From Bacillota bacterium (GTDB taxonomy: Bacteria > Bacillota > Clostridia > Lachnospirales > Lachnospiraceae): a stretch of 54,542 nt of DNA. The position numbers and the translations under genes are program-made. The stretch lies in the NCBI GenBank assembly GCA_023411225.1, contig JAEYPA010000040.1, forward strand, positions 1-54,542, written 5' to 3'. Shown here piece after piece: positions 1 to 7,942 of this stretch. Every line of letters starts with the position of its first letter. Position 1 is the stretch's first letter. The notes under the pieces were generated by a model. The model was not told the origin of the DNA. It searched no databases and saw nothing but the letters and a program-made list of their open reading frames with translations.

Positions 1-8
1 CTTTTCAT
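1..8 (-). CDS. rplA: Ribosomal protein L1, N-terminal fragment (window edge)
   Basis: Only the first codons (ATG AAA AG.) lie in the window and the gene runs off the left edge. The start is preceded at good spacing by a ribosome binding site (CTAGGAGG) and follows rplK by 142 bases. The identity rests on position: rplK is followed by rplA in almost all bacteria, and L1 proteins commonly begin Met-Lys-Arg. L1 binds 23S rRNA and often represses its own operon. Confidence 0.7.
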
Positions 9-22
9 TCTATTAACCTCCT

Positions 23-53
23 AGTGGTAGTATCGGGAGCTTTGCCCTCCCAC
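23..53 (-). promoter_or_regulatory. Hairpin leader before rplA, candidate L1 binding site
   Basis: On the minus strand this reads as a GGGAG/CTCCC stem with a short loop followed by GATA and an ACCAC segment just upstream of the rplA ribosome binding site. Nearly the same structure occurs before rplK at 601-628. L1 is known to autoregulate L11-L1 operons through mRNA elements that mimic its 23S site. Assigning that role here is inference from position and the repeated structure. Confidence 0.45.
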
Positions 54-150
54 GTATCTACGAACCGTTACCGGCATGAGATCTATTTTAATTGCCTAAT
101 TTTCAATTTGCGATGTTTGAAAATCTAATTGCTTCTATCTATATTGAATA

Positions 151-576
151 TTATTCTTCTACAACAATACCCATACTTCTTGCCGTACCAGCGATCATGC
201 TCATAGCAGTTTCAATGCTGGCAGCGTTTAAGTCTGGCATTTTTAATTCAGCGATCTTCTGAATCTCTTCCTTAGAAATAGTAGCAACTTTTGTCTTATT
301 AGGAACTCCAGAACCAGATTCAATCTTACATGCTTTCTTTAAAAGAACAGCTGCTGGTGGAGTCTTAGTGATGAAGCTAAAGCTTCTATCCTGATATACG
401 GTAATAACAACCGGGATAATCATACCATCCTGATTAGCAGTTCTAGCATTGAACTCTTTTGTGAACTGTACAATGTTCACACCATGCTGACCAAGGGCTG
501 GACCAACTGGTGGTGCTGGTGTAGCCTTTCCAGCTGGAATTTGTAATTTAATATAACCTGTAACTTTCTTTGCCAT
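151..576 (-). CDS. rplK: 50S ribosomal protein L11
   Basis: A protein of 141 residues, the usual L11 length. It begins MAKKVTGYIKLQIPAG and carries the proline-rich N-terminal domain (PAGKATPAPPVGPALGQ) and the C-terminal rRNA-binding domain. L11 forms the GTPase-associated centre of the 50S subunit with the L10/L12 stalk. An upstream in-frame start would add 18 residues, but AGGAGG lies just before the ATG at 576, so that start is chosen. It sits third from last in the minus-strand run rpmG-secE-nusG-rplK-rplA. Confidence 0.97.
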   Translation of the reverse strand: MAKKVTGYIKLQIPAGKATPAPPVGPALGQHGVNIVQFTKEFNARTANQDGMIIPVVITVYQDRSFSFITKTPPAAVLLKKACKIESGSGVPNKTKVATISKEEIQKIAELKMPDLNAASIETAMSMIAGTARSMGIVVEE

Positions 577-600
577 TATAGCATACCTCCTGAAATTTGT

Positions 601-644
601 GGTGTTATCGGGAGTCTTCCCTCCCACCATCTGGTAAATACCAG
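601..644 (-). promoter_or_regulatory. Tandem hairpins between nusG and rplK, candidate L1 leader
   Basis: Directly after the nusG stop, the minus strand has a small CTGGT/ACCAG hairpin (631-644). It is followed by GGTGGGAG...CTCCCGATAACACC (601-628), where GGGAG pairs with CTCCC and outer GGTG with CACC, leaving a GATAA internal loop. The second element matches the one at 23-53. It is a plausible L1 autoregulatory target; no T-run follows, so it is not a terminator. Confidence 0.45.
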
Positions 645-648
645 ACGT

Positions 649-1167
649 CTACAACTTTTTAATATCTGTAAAGCTAATCTCAACAGGAGTCTCTCTACCA
701 AACATATCCACATTAATGGTAACTACCTGCTTGTGATTATTGATATGAGTAATGACACCGCTTGTGTCTTCCCATGCGCCTGCTACGACAATAATTGTGT
801 CCCCAACCTCAAGGTCGATCTGAACATCATTGTTGCTCTTCAGCCCCATGCTTCTCATCTCAGCTTCAGATAATGGTACCGGCTTTGATCCTGGACCAAC
901 AAATCCAGTCACGCCTCTTGTATTACGAACTACATACCATGTATCATCGTTCATAACCATATTAATTAGAACATAAGCAGGAAACATCTTCTTGCTTACC
1001 TTCTTTTTACTACCATTTTTCATCTCTACAACTTCCTGCATAGGAACCGATACTTCTAAGATCTGATCCTGCAGATTTCTGTTTTCGATGGTTTTTTCAA
1101 TATTTGCTTTTACTTTATTCTCATATCCTGAGTAAGTATGCACAACATACCAATTTGCTTCCGCCAT
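649..1167 (-). CDS. nusG: Transcription termination/antitermination factor NusG
   Basis: 172 residues, the normal NusG length. The N-terminal NGN domain starts with WYVVHTYSGYENKVK and includes the conserved MFPAYVLI and TRGVTGFVG segments that contact RNA polymerase. A C-terminal KOW domain follows (from about residue 120, VGDTIIVVAGAWEDTSG). NusG tethers to elongating RNA polymerase, influences pausing and links transcription to Rho or the ribosome. It lies 9 bases after secE, the standard arrangement. Confidence 0.97.
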   Translation of the reverse strand: MAEANWYVVHTYSGYENKVKANIEKTIENRNLQDQILEVSVPMQEVVEMKNGSKKKVSKKMFPAYVLINMVMNDDTWYVVRNTRGVTGFVGPGSKPVPLSEAEMRSMGLKSNNDVQIDLEVGDTIIVVAGAWEDTSGVITHINNHKQVVTINVDMFGRETPVEISFTDIKKL

Positions 1168-1176
1168 CTTATCACC

Positions 1177-1443
1177 CTAACCTAGTACCCCAAAGATACC
1201 TATTATATGAAATGCTGTCTTGTATAATGTATCTACTCCGACAATTAAAGCGCCTACAATAATAGAAATAACTAAAACCGCTATTGTCTGCTTAATCAGA
1301 GTTGGTCTATCAGGCCAAGTAATCTTCTTAAACTCGGATTTTAAGGATTTAAATCTATTTTTCTTTGGAGCAACATCCTTAGAAGAGTTCTTAGGAGCAT
1401 CTTTCTTCGGAGCTACATCTGCATTATTAATAGCTTCTCCCAT
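1177..1443 (-). CDS. secE: Preprotein translocase subunit SecE
   Basis: 88 residues from the ATG at 1443. A TTG 24 bases upstream is in frame, but a GAAAGGA ribosome binding site lies between the two and favours the ATG. The N-terminal half is charged and Ala/Lys rich. It is followed by the SecE signature region (FKKITWPDRPTLIKQT) and one C-terminal membrane helix (about residues 57-77). SecE stabilises SecY in the plasma-membrane protein channel. The gene lies between rpmG and nusG as in most Firmicutes. Confidence 0.95.
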   Translation of the reverse strand: MGEAINNADVAPKKDAPKNSSKDVAPKKNRFKSLKSEFKKITWPDRPTLIKQTIAVLVISIIVGALIVGVDTLYKTAFHIIGIFGVLG

Positions 1444-1527
1444 ATCATTCACATTCCTTTCACGCAAATATAACTATATTTACTGACAGTGTTCAATAGA
1501 TTAACTTATTGTTATACAAAAGCTTTA

Positions 1528-1677
1528 TTACTTAGTTTCTTTGTGTAAAGTGTGTGATTTACAGAACTTACAATACTTTTTAGTTTCCATTCTGTCTGGA
1601 TGTGCTTTCTTTTCTTTCGTCATATCGTAATTACGTTGTTTACATTCTGTACAAGCCAATGTGATTTTTACGCGCAC
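1528..1677 (-). CDS. rpmG: 50S ribosomal protein L33
   Basis: 49 residues starting at GTG with GGAGGT seven bases upstream. The sequence has the two Cys pairs of the zinc-binding form of L33: CTEC near residues 9-12 and CKFC near residues 36-39. It also has the typical MRVKITLACTEC start. It is the first gene of the operon, 85 bases before secE. The Cys-containing form is the one used when zinc is sufficient. Confidence 0.93.
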   Translation of the reverse strand: MRVKITLACTECKQRNYDMTKEKKAHPDRMETKKYCKFCKSHTLHKETK

Positions 1678-1772
1678 AGCTTCCACCTCCGCTATAAATT
1701 CTATTTGTGTTATTGTTTACAGTCATCATTGATTTTTAGGCATAAAAAAAAGACCTCTTCCATCGCTAGTTT

Positions 1773-1801
1773 AGAATAGCATAATCTTGCGATTCCGTCA
1801 A
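1773..1801 (-). promoter_or_regulatory. Sigma-A promoter of the rpmG-secE-nusG-rplK operon
   Basis: Minus strand: -35 TTGACG (1796-1801), 17-base spacer, -10 TATTCT (1773-1778). It lies about 95 bases upstream of the rpmG start and is the only good promoter before this five-gene run. Confidence 0.75.
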
Positions 1802-1859
1802 TATCTTTTCATATAAATATGTGGAAATGGTATAAATTTACATTCATAGGTAAGAAGAA

Positions 1860-1882
1860 GAAAGAGCCAGTTACTCTCTTTC
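1860..1882 (-). terminator. Hairpin terminator overlapping the response-regulator stop codon
   Basis: Minus strand GAAAGAG, 9-base loop, CTCTTTC, then a pyrimidine-rich CTTCTT tract. The loop contains the TAA of the upstream gene (1871-1873). The stem is short (7 bp) and the T-run imperfect, so termination may be partial. Confidence 0.45.
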
Positions 1883-3460
1883 GTCTTCCTGTTTTTCTCT
1901 TTCTAGCATATAATCTGTTGGACTAATTCCTACATATTTTTTAAAAATACGACTAAAATAATTGGGATCATTATACCCTACCATAAAACATATTTCCTTT
2001 ATCGTACGATCGGAATTACCCATCAATTCTCTTGCCTTAGTTATTCTCAAATTATTTACCCACTCTACATAGCCAAAACCTGTGGCTTCTTTAAAAATCT
2101 TACTGAAATGCTGCGGACTTAGATTGACGTACGTAGCAATATCATTTAGGGTAACTTCTTCTGTAAAATGTCTATTAATATGTCCAATGGCAACATTTAC
2201 AATGCTGGTTTTACGATCCATTTTTTCATTTTTTAATGCCCTTAAAAGAGTATTAAACCTTCTCCATGCCCAACTCTCCTGCTCCTCAACGGTATAGTTA
2301 AGTACTTCATTATAATCCAGATAATAATCTAGCCATAAATTCTGAACCTTATATTCTTTCTTAGCCTCATAACTGATTACAAAAAGTAGCTCAATCAGAC
2401 GACTGATTCGTTCCACTGAAGATTGAGGTCTTAACGACTCAAGGATACCAGAAAATATATCATGGGTCTCATTACGATTGTACTTAACACTTTCGACCAA
2501 AGAATGCATAAGTTCATAATATTCATGGCTTACCGTGGAACTCTTATATCGGATCTCTTTATAATGGATAACAGGACCTTCCTGCATGTACTTGGTACAC
2601 CGAATAGCCTCTAGATAGCTTTCATGTATATATTCTATCGGCTTTACACTTCCTATTGCTATAAAGGTGTCAATCCCAAATGTTTCTTTAAGCCCTGCAT
2701 TTACCTGTCTGGCAATTTTAACTGATTCAATCTGTATCTCCTTGGCATCCTTTGCTCGGTCGCTTGTTACATATACCATAATACGGTTCATTAATTGGGG
2801 ACCAACTGCACATTTTTCACGTGTACTGATAATCGTCTTTACCCTTCGTTGAACCTGCGTAACTACACGATCCAAGTCCAAATACTGATCTCTATAATTT
2901 TGAGAAATAACTATATTCATCATGTATCCAACTTTTCCAACACCAATAAGTTCTATATATTGATTGATTTCTGAGCTATAACCTGGATTAAACAATATGC
3001 CATAGATAAAATTATGCTCCACAAAACGAAGAGCAGTATTGAATATATGCTCTTCTTCTCTAAATTTCTTTATTTTGTCAGATTCTTCTCGAAGACTAAT
3101 AAACTCTCGTTGTATAGCATCATACATCTGCTGCACGGTAATAGGTTTCAGAAGGTAATTATTTACTCCAAGCAACATAGCTTCCTTAGCGAATTCAAAA
3201 TAATCATAAGCAGACACAATAATAATGTGCACGTTTTTATTAAAACTTCTAATTTGTTTTATTGTCTCCAAGCCGTTTTGTCCGGCCATCTTAACTGCTA
3301 TTATAATGAGATCTGGCTCCTGGTTTATGGTTTCCACCACAGCATCATTCCCATTTTTTGCAACGCCAACTAATCTTGCCTCTTTCAGTTTATCACTTAT
3401 TACTTTTTCAATCAGACTTACAGTTGATGAATCCGCATCGGCAATTAATACTTTAAACAT
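1871..3460 (-). CDS. AraC-family response regulator with degenerate receiver
   Basis: 529 residues: an N-terminal receiver domain (1-120), a long middle region, and a C-terminal AraC double helix-turn-helix (about 425-525, with SPQHFSKIFKEATG and DPNYFSRIFKKYVGISP). This is the YesN-type layout common in Lachnospiraceae. The receiver keeps Ser83 and Lys105 but has Ala55 (IIIAVKMAG) where the phosphorylated Asp should be, and one of the paired acidic residues near the N-terminus is also Ala (ADAD). It therefore probably does not work by phospho-Asp signalling. No histidine kinase is adjacent. It follows the HD-GYP gene by 40 bases and is likely co-transcribed. Start chosen at ATG with GGAGGAG upstream. 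Confidence 0.9.
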   Translation of the reverse strand: MFKVLIADADSSTVSLIEKVISDKLKEARLVGVAKNGNDAVVETINQEPDLIIIAVKMAGQNGLETIKQIRSFNKNVHIIIVSAYDYFEFAKEAMLLGVNNYLLKPITVQQMYDAIQREFISLREESDKIKKFREEEHIFNTALRFVEHNFIYGILFNPGYSSEINQYIELIGVGKVGYMMNIVISQNYRDQYLDLDRVVTQVQRRVKTIISTREKCAVGPQLMNRIMVYVTSDRAKDAKEIQIESVKIARQVNAGLKETFGIDTFIAIGSVKPIEYIHESYLEAIRCTKYMQEGPVIHYKEIRYKSSTVSHEYYELMHSLVESVKYNRNETHDIFSGILESLRPQSSVERISRLIELLFVISYEAKKEYKVQNLWLDYYLDYNEVLNYTVEEQESWAWRRFNTLLRALKNEKMDRKTSIVNVAIGHINRHFTEEVTLNDIATYVNLSPQHFSKIFKEATGFGYVEWVNNLRITKARELMGNSDRTIKEICFMVGYNDPNYFSRIFKKYVGISPTDYMLEREKQEDERE

Positions 3461-3500
3461 CTACTTTAACTCCTCCATTAAGACAAACAGTTAGCAAATA

Positions 3501-4595
3501 TTATTTATCCATTTCAAACTGGGACTTTTTATTCAGTATCTCCAGTTCACTTTCTATTATTGTGATAGACAGTTCTTTCATAAGATCCATCTCATACATC
3601 TGAATATCATTCCCATCCCTATCCGCTACCACACGAACTACTGGCCGAAGGGGTAAACTACGATTCTGTTTTTGAATGATAGCATATGTCATGTCGGATA
3701 GTCTTACCATTGAGCCATTTGGATAAATAGCAATTTGTTGGACAAATTGCCCCACCAGTTGGGCATCAAACTTAGTTCCGGAACATTCAATCAAATAGTT
3801 AACTGCCTTTTCATTGGACCATTTTTTCCGATAACACCGATTCGTGGTAAGTGCATCATAAACGTCTGCAATCGCAACAATCCTTGCAAATTCATGTAAA
3901 TTACCAGCTTGAACCCCTCGGGGATAACCGGATCCATCCATACGTTCATGATGTAATAGAGAAATAATTCTAGACAACTCTGTAATACTGGTACATCGTT
4001 TCAGCGCCTGATAGCCCAATACAGTATGTTGTTTAATATATTCAAATTCTTCTGCAGTCAGATGATCCTCTTTAAACAAAACAGCTTTATTCAGTAATAC
4101 CTTTCCCATATCATGCAACATAGTCCCAGCGGCCAGCTTCTGTAGCATACTGCGACTATACCCTAGCTCCTTGGCTATCAAAAGGGCATAAACCGTTGTA
4201 CTGACTGAATGAGAAAAGGTGTAGTCATCTGTAGCACTTATATCATTTAAACTTACCTGCACATCTTTGTTATAAAGAATTTCTTTTATTATCTCGTCTA
4301 CAGCATCTATAACTCCATCTGCATCAAGGGTACTTTTCTTTGCATAATCATCCAATGTAGTACGAAGAATTTTCTTACACTTAACACGGGTCTTTTCAGA
4401 AACAACATCTGGAATCTCGATCCCATTACTCTTACTATCTTCAACATATACATATTCAATTCCCATGTTATGTAAATTATTGGCAAATCTCTTTAAATCT
4501 TTTTGACCGACTTTGAGAATCAGGCAGTCTCTGTGGTAAACTGGCTTTGCCAATACCATATCCGAACGCAACATTGATGTTGATACAAGTCTCAT
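3501..4595 (-). CDS. HD-GYP domain protein, probable c-di-GMP phosphodiesterase
   Basis: 364 residues. A variable N-terminal region (1-120) precedes an HD-GYP domain with the metal-binding HD pair at 161-162 (LHDMGK) and the full signature HHERMDGSGYP at 215-225, then ADVYDALTTNRCYR. Proteins with an intact signature hydrolyse cyclic di-GMP. No membrane segment or receiver domain is seen, so what it senses is unknown. AGGGAG precedes the ATG, and a promoter lies at 4629-4657. It is probably co-transcribed with the downstream AraC-type regulator. Confidence 0.92.
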   Translation of the reverse strand: MRLVSTSMLRSDMVLAKPVYHRDCLILKVGQKDLKRFANNLHNMGIEYVYVEDSKSNGIEIPDVVSEKTRVKCKKILRTTLDDYAKKSTLDADGVIDAVDEIIKEILYNKDVQVSLNDISATDDYTFSHSVSTTVYALLIAKELGYSRSMLQKLAAGTMLHDMGKVLLNKAVLFKEDHLTAEEFEYIKQHTVLGYQALKRCTSITELSRIISLLHHERMDGSGYPRGVQAGNLHEFARIVAIADVYDALTTNRCYRKKWSNEKAVNYLIECSGTKFDAQLVGQFVQQIAIYPNGSMVRLSDMTYAIIQKQNRSLPLRPVVRVVADRDGNDIQMYEMDLMKELSITIIESELEILNKKSQFEMDK

Positions 4596-4628
4596 GATGT
4601 TCTCCCTTTTAATGTTTATTCATTGCAC

Positions 4629-4657
4629 ATTTTACCATATAAGTCTTTTTTCATCAA
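4629..4657 (-). promoter_or_regulatory. Sigma-A promoter before the HD-GYP gene
   Basis: Minus strand: TTGATG (4652-4657), 17-base spacer, TAAAAT (4629-4634), about 35 bases before the HD-GYP start. It suggests that the HD-GYP and AraC-type genes form a unit separate from the LacI-type gene. Confidence 0.65.
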
Positions 4658-4711
4658 TATACATGTTATAAATACACTACTCGATAATTCTTGTACTTGT
4701 TCATTTTCAAA

Positions 4712-5722
4712 TTAGCTGATAATTCTTGACACTGAACCACCTTTTACCAAGACCACCTTCATCATGATGGTATCCAAAGAAGTGCTCATAGGGTTTTCTA
4801 TGAGATTAATCAGCTGTCTGGCCGCCTCCGCACCCAACTCCTCTGAATCCTGCTTAATGGTTGTCAGTTTGGGCTCCAACACTTGAGATACTGGCATGCC
4901 ATCATACCCGGCAATGGAAATGTCTTCGGGAATCCTAAAACCTCTTCTTCTTGCTACATTCATGACACCTAAAGCTGAATAATCATCCGGAGCAATAATA
5001 CAGGTAGGAGGATCTGGAAGGTCAAGAAGTCTTTCTGTAATCTCCTCGGCTCTATCCACACTTCTATACATCCCTTCTACTATATACTCTTCCGGAATTT
5101 TTATCTTATTGTTTGTAACGGCATGATTAAAGCCTACCAGCCGATTATGTGTAACACTGGATTTTGTTCCGTATATATAGGCTATCTTTGTATGCCCCAT
5201 GGAAATAATATATTCTGTCAACTGCATCATTCCCTGCATGTTATCGGAAAGAATGGAAATAGCTTCATTAAATACCTGATCGATAGTCACCACTGGAAAA
5301 CTGCTGTTGACCAGCTCCACTACTTCTGGATCTGAAAAATCAGCACAGGCGATACAAACCCCATCAAAGTTTCTTCGTCGGCAATGTTCTAAATACGACA
5401 TTCTCGTATTTCCTATGTTATGTTCAATAAATGTAATATCATATCCCTGCTTAGCAGCCTTTTCTTTAAAGGAAGCTACTATACACGCAAAATGTTCGTT
5501 CCTTAATCCCTGATTGGATGCATCTTCGTATAATACTCCAATATTACAGGTCCTCTCATTATTATCATTTAATGTTTTTTTTATGGGATACCCCATAGAG
5601 TTAGCTGCGTTAAGAATTCTATTTCGTGTTTCTTCGCTGATATCATGATATCCATTAAAGGCTTTACTGACGGTAGAAACAGATACATTACATTGCATTG
5701 CAATATCTTTAATTTTGGTCAT
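4712..5722 (-). CDS. LacI-family transcriptional regulator
   Basis: 336 residues, the usual LacI/GalR length. The N-terminal helix-turn-helix reads TKIKDIAMQCNVSVSTVSKA and is followed by the hinge helix region. A periplasmic-binding-protein-like effector domain fills residues 62-330 (e.g. GVLYEDAS, APDDYSALGVMNVARRRG, SIAGYDG, PKLTTIKQD). Such repressors respond to sugars or nucleosides, but no catabolic gene is immediately adjacent, so the target is unknown. Start ATG follows GGGGAG at 8 bases, and a promoter is at 5773-5801. Confidence 0.95.
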   Translation of the reverse strand: MTKIKDIAMQCNVSVSTVSKAFNGYHDISEETRNRILNAANSMGYPIKKTLNDNNERTCNIGVLYEDASNQGLRNEHFACIVASFKEKAAKQGYDITFIEHNIGNTRMSYLEHCRRRNFDGVCIACADFSDPEVVELVNSSFPVVTIDQVFNEAISILSDNMQGMMQLTEYIISMGHTKIAYIYGTKSSVTHNRLVGFNHAVTNNKIKIPEEYIVEGMYRSVDRAEEITERLLDLPDPPTCIIAPDDYSALGVMNVARRRGFRIPEDISIAGYDGMPVSQVLEPKLTTIKQDSEELGAEAARQLINLIENPMSTSLDTIMMKVVLVKGGSVSRIIS

Positions 5723-5772
5723 ACATACTACTCCCCAAACAGTATAATTAATTTTTCTTTTATTCTACATAT

Positions 5773-5801
5773 ATTATAGGGTATCTTCCTTCTTCTAACA
5801 A
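5773..5801 (-). promoter_or_regulatory. Sigma-A promoter of the LacI-type gene
   Basis: Minus strand: TTGTTA (5796-5801), 17-base spacer, TATAAT (5773-5778), about 50 bases upstream of the start codon. Confidence 0.7.
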
Positions 5802-5871
5802 GTAACACTTCTTATCTTTTGTGTATTTTTTGACTTAATCCTCTATATATTTTGTATACGCTCAGATAATT

Positions 5872-6294
5872 CTACATAAAATGATAATGAGGTTTTTTCC
5901 CACCAAGAAGAAAATATCGGATGTAATCATCCAGTAATATAGCGATAAAGGATAGAACAAACCAACAGACAGAAAACAACAGACAAATCTGGCCCATAAA
6001 ATTATATGGCAAATAAGAATAATCCCACACGTTCATGTGAAGCCAAAGATTCACAATGATTCCTGTAATTAGCTCGATTACGGTAATAATTACACTAGAA
6101 ATAACCATCATTCCTAGTAAAGATGGATTATGGTTTCCCTCATTCAGTCTTCCAATCAGCAAAAAGGCTAGTCCCCCCGCTATCACCATAGAGATATGCG
6201 TACTGCCCTTAAACAGCATTTCTACAATGCCATACAAAAAGCCGCCAATAAAAAACAAAAACAATGATTTTAGGAAGGGAAATCGAAAGCGCAT
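5872..6294 (-). CDS. Small integral membrane protein, putative ABC-transporter type IV family
   Basis: 140 residues with four predicted membrane helices. It resembles the family annotated as putative ABC-transporter type IV (PF06541, CmpB-like): a Gly-rich first helix with GGFLYGIVEMLF, then TGIIVNLWLHMNVWDYSYLP and NFMGQICLLFSVCWF. The name is historical and no transport function is shown for most members. AGGAGG precedes the ATG. The gene stands alone between the Rnf terminator and the LacI-type gene. Confidence 0.7.
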   Translation of the reverse strand: MRFRFPFLKSLFLFFIGGFLYGIVEMLFKGSTHISMVIAGGLAFLLIGRLNEGNHNPSLLGMMVISSVIITVIELITGIIVNLWLHMNVWDYSYLPYNFMGQICLLFSVCWFVLSFIAILLDDYIRYFLLGGKKPHYHFM

Positions 6295-6365
6295 AGCAAC
6301 CTCCTACGTGTTTACTGTGGGTGTTCACTACAAATAAAAGCTTATATATTATATTATTAGTGTCT

Positions 6366-6402
6366 CCCTAATGTGGTAATAATAAATTATCAAAGATTAG
6401 GG
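6366..6402. repeat. Inverted repeat upstream of the small membrane protein gene
   Basis: CCCTAAT (6366-6372) and ATTAGGG (6396-6402) form a perfect 7-base inverted repeat with a 23-base AT-rich centre, about 70-110 bases upstream of the start at 6294. It could be an operator or weak hairpin; no regulator is assigned. Confidence 0.3.
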
Positions 6403-6480
6403 AATGAAACGTTTTTTTAACATATGTGGAAATAAAAAGCATTGAGAATTATATGCAGAGAATAAAAATTCTACTACAAC

Positions 6481-6518
6481 AAAAAGAGAGCATCACCTAA
6501 TCCCATAAGTGACGCTCC
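6481..6518 (-). terminator. Rho-independent terminator of the rnf operon
   Basis: Minus strand: GAGCGTCAC, 12-base loop, GTGATGCTC (one G-T pair), then CTTTTTG. It lies about 25 bases after the rnfB stop. Confidence 0.8.
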
Positions 6519-6539
6519 CTTTCCTCTTTATTATTACAA

Positions 6540-7343
6540 TTAATTTGCAGCTACCAAATCACGAATGACTTTAGTAGGACATTTTTCAGCACATTTTCCA
6601 CATTTTACACACTTACTCTGGTCAACGTAAGCTAAGTTATTCTCAACATGAACCGCATCGTATTCGCAGGCACGTACACACATCCCGCAGGCGATACAGC
6701 CAGCATCACATTTATCCTTAACTTCCTTACCTTTGTCAAGGGAGTTACAACGCACTAAGAATTTAGATTCTGCAGGCGCTAACTCAATAATGTTTTTTGG
6801 ACATATAGCGACACAGTTACCACAAGCAGTACATTTCTCAACATCTACTTTAGCAATTCCATCGATTACATGAATGGCATCGAATGGGCAAGCTCTTACA
6901 CAGGAACCCAGACCCATACAGCCATAGCTACAAGCTTTTCCACTTTCACCAGGAGCTGACATAGCAGCTACACAATCCATTACCCCATAGTAATTGGATT
7001 TATTGGATGCTTTGTCACAGGTTCCGGCACATTTTACAAATGCCACTTTCTTCTCAGCAGCCTCTGCTTTTACACCCATGATTTCACCAATCTGCTCAGC
7101 AACTGGGGAACCACCAACAGGACATACATTAACCGCTGCTTCACCTGTTGCTATCGCCTTCGCCGCAGCATCACAACCTGCATATCCACAGCCACCACAG
7201 TTATTACCAGGTAAGGCTTCTCTTACTCTTAGTTCTCTTTCATCTATCTGAACCTTAAATTTTTCACCAGCCACTCCAAGAAGGACACCGATGATCAAAC
7301 CAGTTAACGCTACCACAACTGTAGCGATTATAATAGGACTCAT
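6540..7343 (-). CDS. rnfB: Rnf electron transport complex subunit B
   Basis: 267 residues. An N-terminal membrane helix (about 5-25) is followed by the four-Cys [4Fe-4S] motif region NNCGGCGYAGCD...CPVGG. Further Cys motifs follow, including C-GLGSCVRACP, CTACGNCVAICP, CIACGMCVRAC and CVKCGKCAEKCP, giving several ferredoxin-like clusters. RnfB is the subunit thought to accept electrons from reduced ferredoxin. It is the last gene of rnfCDGEAB. The complex couples electron flow from ferredoxin to NAD+ to pumping of Na+ or H+ across the cytoplasmic membrane. Confidence 0.96.
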   Translation of the reverse strand: MSPIIIATVVVALTGLIIGVLLGVAGEKFKVQIDERELRVREALPGNNCGGCGYAGCDAAAKAIATGEAAVNVCPVGGSPVAEQIGEIMGVKAEAAEKKVAFVKCAGTCDKASNKSNYYGVMDCVAAMSAPGESGKACSYGCMGLGSCVRACPFDAIHVIDGIAKVDVEKCTACGNCVAICPKNIIELAPAESKFLVRCNSLDKGKEVKDKCDAGCIACGMCVRACEYDAVHVENNLAYVDQSKCVKCGKCAEKCPTKVIRDLVAAN

Positions 7344-7358
7344 TTTCCTTCTCCTCCC

Positions 7359-7937
7359 TTAGAATGTCAATGAGGCAAATCCATAGAATGCGATTGCCAT
7401 TAATCCCGCGGTTACCAGTACAATAGGAGATCCTTTTAAGGATTCACTAAAATCATTAAACTCAATTTTTTCACGAATTCCGGCCATAATTACAATGGCA
7501 ATAAAGAATCCGGCAGCTGTACCAAAGCCATTTAATATACTCTCTAAGAAATTGTAGGAGCTTTGTACATTTAACAAGGCCACACCTAGAACTGCACAGT
7601 TCGTAGTAATCAGTGGAAGGTATACTCCAAGGGCCTCATATAAAGCTGGCATAGATTTCTTCAAGAACATCTCAACCAACTGCACTAAGGCTGCAATCAT
7701 AAGAATGAATACGATTGTCTGTAGATATGCCAAATCTAAAGGTACTAATATAAATTCATAAACTAAACTGGCCATGGCAGATGCAAGGGTAATAACGAAG
7801 ATTACGGCTCCACCCATACCAGCTGCAGTCTTTGTGTTTTTAGAGACACCTAAGAATGGACATAAACCTAAGAATTGACTTAGTACTACGTTGTTAATTA
7901 AGGCTGCTGTTATAACGATCATAATTAATTCTTTCAT
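7359..7937 (-). CDS. rnfA: Rnf electron transport complex subunit A
   Basis: 192 residues, six membrane helices, typical RnfA/NqrE length. It begins MKELIMIVITAALINNVVLSQFLGLCPFLG. Cys26 (GLCPFLG) and the Cys in TTNCAVLG are the conserved membrane cysteines that hold an iron-sulfur centre at the RnfA/RnfE interface. GGAGG precedes the ATG. The gene begins 5 bases after rnfE and ends 15 bases before rnfB. Confidence 0.96.
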   Translation of the reverse strand: MKELIMIVITAALINNVVLSQFLGLCPFLGVSKNTKTAAGMGGAVIFVITLASAMASLVYEFILVPLDLAYLQTIVFILMIAALVQLVEMFLKKSMPALYEALGVYLPLITTNCAVLGVALLNVQSSYNFLESILNGFGTAAGFFIAIVIMAGIREKIEFNDFSESLKGSPIVLVTAGLMAIAFYGFASLTF

Positions 7938-7942
7938 CTAAA

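Noticed and set aside
1741..1780. tRNA or small RNA near rpmG, as in some relatives where tRNA-Trp lies in this cluster
   Set aside because: No cloverleaf or T-loop sequence is present; the stretch is the promoter and leader of rpmG.
6994..7251. Open frame on the plus strand opposite rnfB, and similar antisense frames across the window
   Set aside because: They are shadows of strongly coding genes, with no ribosome binding site and no family resemblance.
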